A DNA stretch of 64,000 bases from Ruania suaedae (GTDB lineage Bacteria; Actinomycetota; Actinomycetes; Actinomycetales; Beutenbergiaceae). The position numbers were made by a program, and so were the translations under genes. The notes under the pieces were generated by a model. It was not told the origin of the DNA, ran no database searches, and saw nothing but the letters and a program-made list of their open reading frames with translations. Position 1 is the first letter of the stretch. Every line of letters starts with the position of its first letter. The stretch is taken from positions 1,674,001 to 1,738,000 of the forward strand of contig NZ_CP088018.1 of the NCBI RefSeq assembly GCF_021049265.1, in the 5' to 3' direction. Below, piece by piece: positions 63,077 to 64,000 of this stretch.

Positions 63077-63936
63077 GGGGCGGACAGGTCCCGCTGAAAT
63101 CCAGGGCGGGTGATCCTGCCGGCGCACGTCGCCCCGACGCGTCGATGACCCTGCTCAACGAGGTGCTGGAACGCCCACTCGACCTCGGGTATGCCGCGGC
63201 GAGCGAGGCGCGCCGACGCGGAACGGCCCGGCCCGCCACGCCCCTGCGCCGGTCGGTGACGTTCGTCCTCGCCGTGGTGCTCGGCCTGACCGCGGTGTGG
63301 GCCGCCCGCGAGTTGCGCGCTCCTGCTCTGGAGACCGCCTCCGACGTGCTCGTGGAGGAGGTCCGGGACAGGACGGCCGACGGCGAGACACTGGCCGCGC
63401 GCAACGCCGAGTTGCGGGAGGAGATCACCGAGCTGCAGGAGCTGTCCCTGGGCGCGGAGGCCGAGGAGATCCTGGAACTGACCGAGCGGATCGGCACGGC
63501 TGCCGGCACGACGGCGGTGCACGGGCCAGGCGTGGTGGTCACCATCGCCGATGCCCCCTCCGTCGACAGCGGTGAGCGCGATGCCGCCGACGGCCGGGTG
63601 CGTGACGGGGACCTGCAGATCATCGTCAACGGGCTGTGGTCCGCCGGTGCGGAGGCGGTCACGGTCAACGGACACCGGTTGACGTCGCAGACGGCGATCC
63701 GGGCGGCCGGCGATGCGATCCTGGTCGATCTGCAACCGCTCGTCTCGCCGTATGAGATCCAGGCGATCGGGGACCCGGACGGGATGCGCACCGCCTTCGC
63801 CAGGACGCAGGCGGCCGGCTACCTGAATTTCCTGTCGGCACAGCACTCGATCTCGTCCTCGCTCGAGCGGGCGCAGGAGCTGCGCATGGAAGCCGGGACC
63901 CCGTTGACACCGAGGGTCGTGACCGAGTCGTCATGA
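63073..63936 (+). CDS. DUF881 family membrane-anchored protein
   Basis: A 287-residue protein with one membrane helix (SVTFVLAVVLGLTAVWAARE), a coiled-coil stretch (ARNAELREEITELQELSLG) and an outer DUF881 domain (GPGVVVTIADAP, LQIIVNGLWSAGAEAVTVNG). The family is linked to cell division in actinomycetes. GTG 63073 overlaps the pgsA stop; ATG 63145 is an alternative that removes a basic tail. Confidence 0.87.
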   Translation: MRGGQVPLKSRAGDPAGARRPDASMTLLNEVLERPLDLGYAAASEARRRGTARPATPLRRSVTFVLAVVLGLTAVWAARELRAPALETASDVLVEEVRDRTADGETLAARNAELREEITELQELSLGAEAEEILELTERIGTAAGTTAVHGPGVVVTIADAPSVDSGERDAADGRVRDGDLQIIVNGLWSAGAEAVTVNGHRLTSQTAIRAAGDAILVDLQPLVSPYEIQAIGDPDGMRTAFARTQAAGYLNFLSAQHSISSSLERAQELRMEAGTPLTPRVVTESS

Positions 63937-64000
63937 GGGGCGCAGACGGGGAGCCGGGCGCGCGTGTCAGACTGAACGGCGACGACGAAGGGAGGGCGCG
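63933..64000 (+). other. Start of the next unit, cut by the window edge
   Basis: ATG 63933 overlaps the DUF881 stop and stays open to the edge, but its codons look non-coding. AAGGGAGG at 63988-63995 looks like a ribosome site for a gene starting just outside; by synteny a small basic (DUF1290) protein is expected. Confidence 0.4.

Overview
This is a gene-dense, very GC-rich (about 70 percent) window with many GTG starts, ATGA/GTGA stop-start overlaps and many protein families typical of actinomycetes: a MshB/Mca-like PIG-L deacetylase, DUF2332, DUF2510, DUF4126, DUF881, F420-type LLM oxidoreductases, and sugar ABC transporters with no ATPase gene of their own. It looks like the chromosome of a Micrococcales-type actinomycete. 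The genus cannot be fixed from the sequence alone.

Layout. (1) 1-8.7 kb is a conserved housekeeping block: an Eis-type acetyltransferase fragment, then parA-scpA-scpB-rluB, a DUF2332 gene, tyrA-cmk-plsC-der. Most neighbours overlap by a few bases. (2) 8.8-31.7 kb is a large carbohydrate-catabolic island. It holds a sugar-binding lipoprotein, a GH38-like enzyme and its co-transcribed LacI regulator, two ABC permeases, and a DeoR regulator facing a long collinear run: LacD/YihT-like aldolase, one-cysteine Asp/Glu-racemase-like protein, GH38 alpha-mannosidase, GH31/GH36-like TIM-barrel hydrolase, FAD oxidoreductase and tandem metallo-beta-lactamase protein. A second GH38 enzyme and an all-helical hydrolase-like protein follow. 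Four promoters in the island carry the same 14-bp LacI-type operator just downstream of the -10 box, which ties the separate transcription units into one regulon. (3) 31.8-39.3 kb is mixed: PIG-L deacetylase, DUF2236 oxygenase, tRNA-Pro(GGG), an IS481-family element flanked by 85-bp direct repeats, a decayed LLM monooxygenase joined to a DoxX gene, then SRPBCC, MDR reductase and YetF-like genes. (4) 39.3-44.1 kb holds OhrR/Ohr peroxide defence, an AI-2E-type transporter, a lipase-maturation-factor gene with an amber codon at position 3, and an aldo/keto reductase. (5) 44.1-49.5 kb is a Ugp-like operon: two permeases, a binding lipoprotein, a glycerophosphodiester phosphodiesterase and a type I phosphodiesterase. 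(6) 49.7-64 kb holds glutamate dehydrogenase, a DUF2510 protein, a Nat-type ABC exporter, a two-component system, a siderophore-interacting reductase, several small membrane or unknown proteins, an LLM oxidoreductase, and the conserved pgsA-DUF881 block that runs off the right edge.

The most unusual part is the 17.1-31.7 kb run. Retaining alpha-mannosidase-type enzymes are combined there with an FAD oxidoreductase, a duplicated metallo-beta-lactamase protein with one altered metal site, a racemase-fold protein and a class I aldolase closely resembling sulfofructose-phosphate aldolase. This gene set suggests breakdown of an alpha-linked, probably modified sugar (uptake, cleavage, oxidation or ring opening, isomerisation, aldol cleavage). 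The substrate is not established by the sequence.
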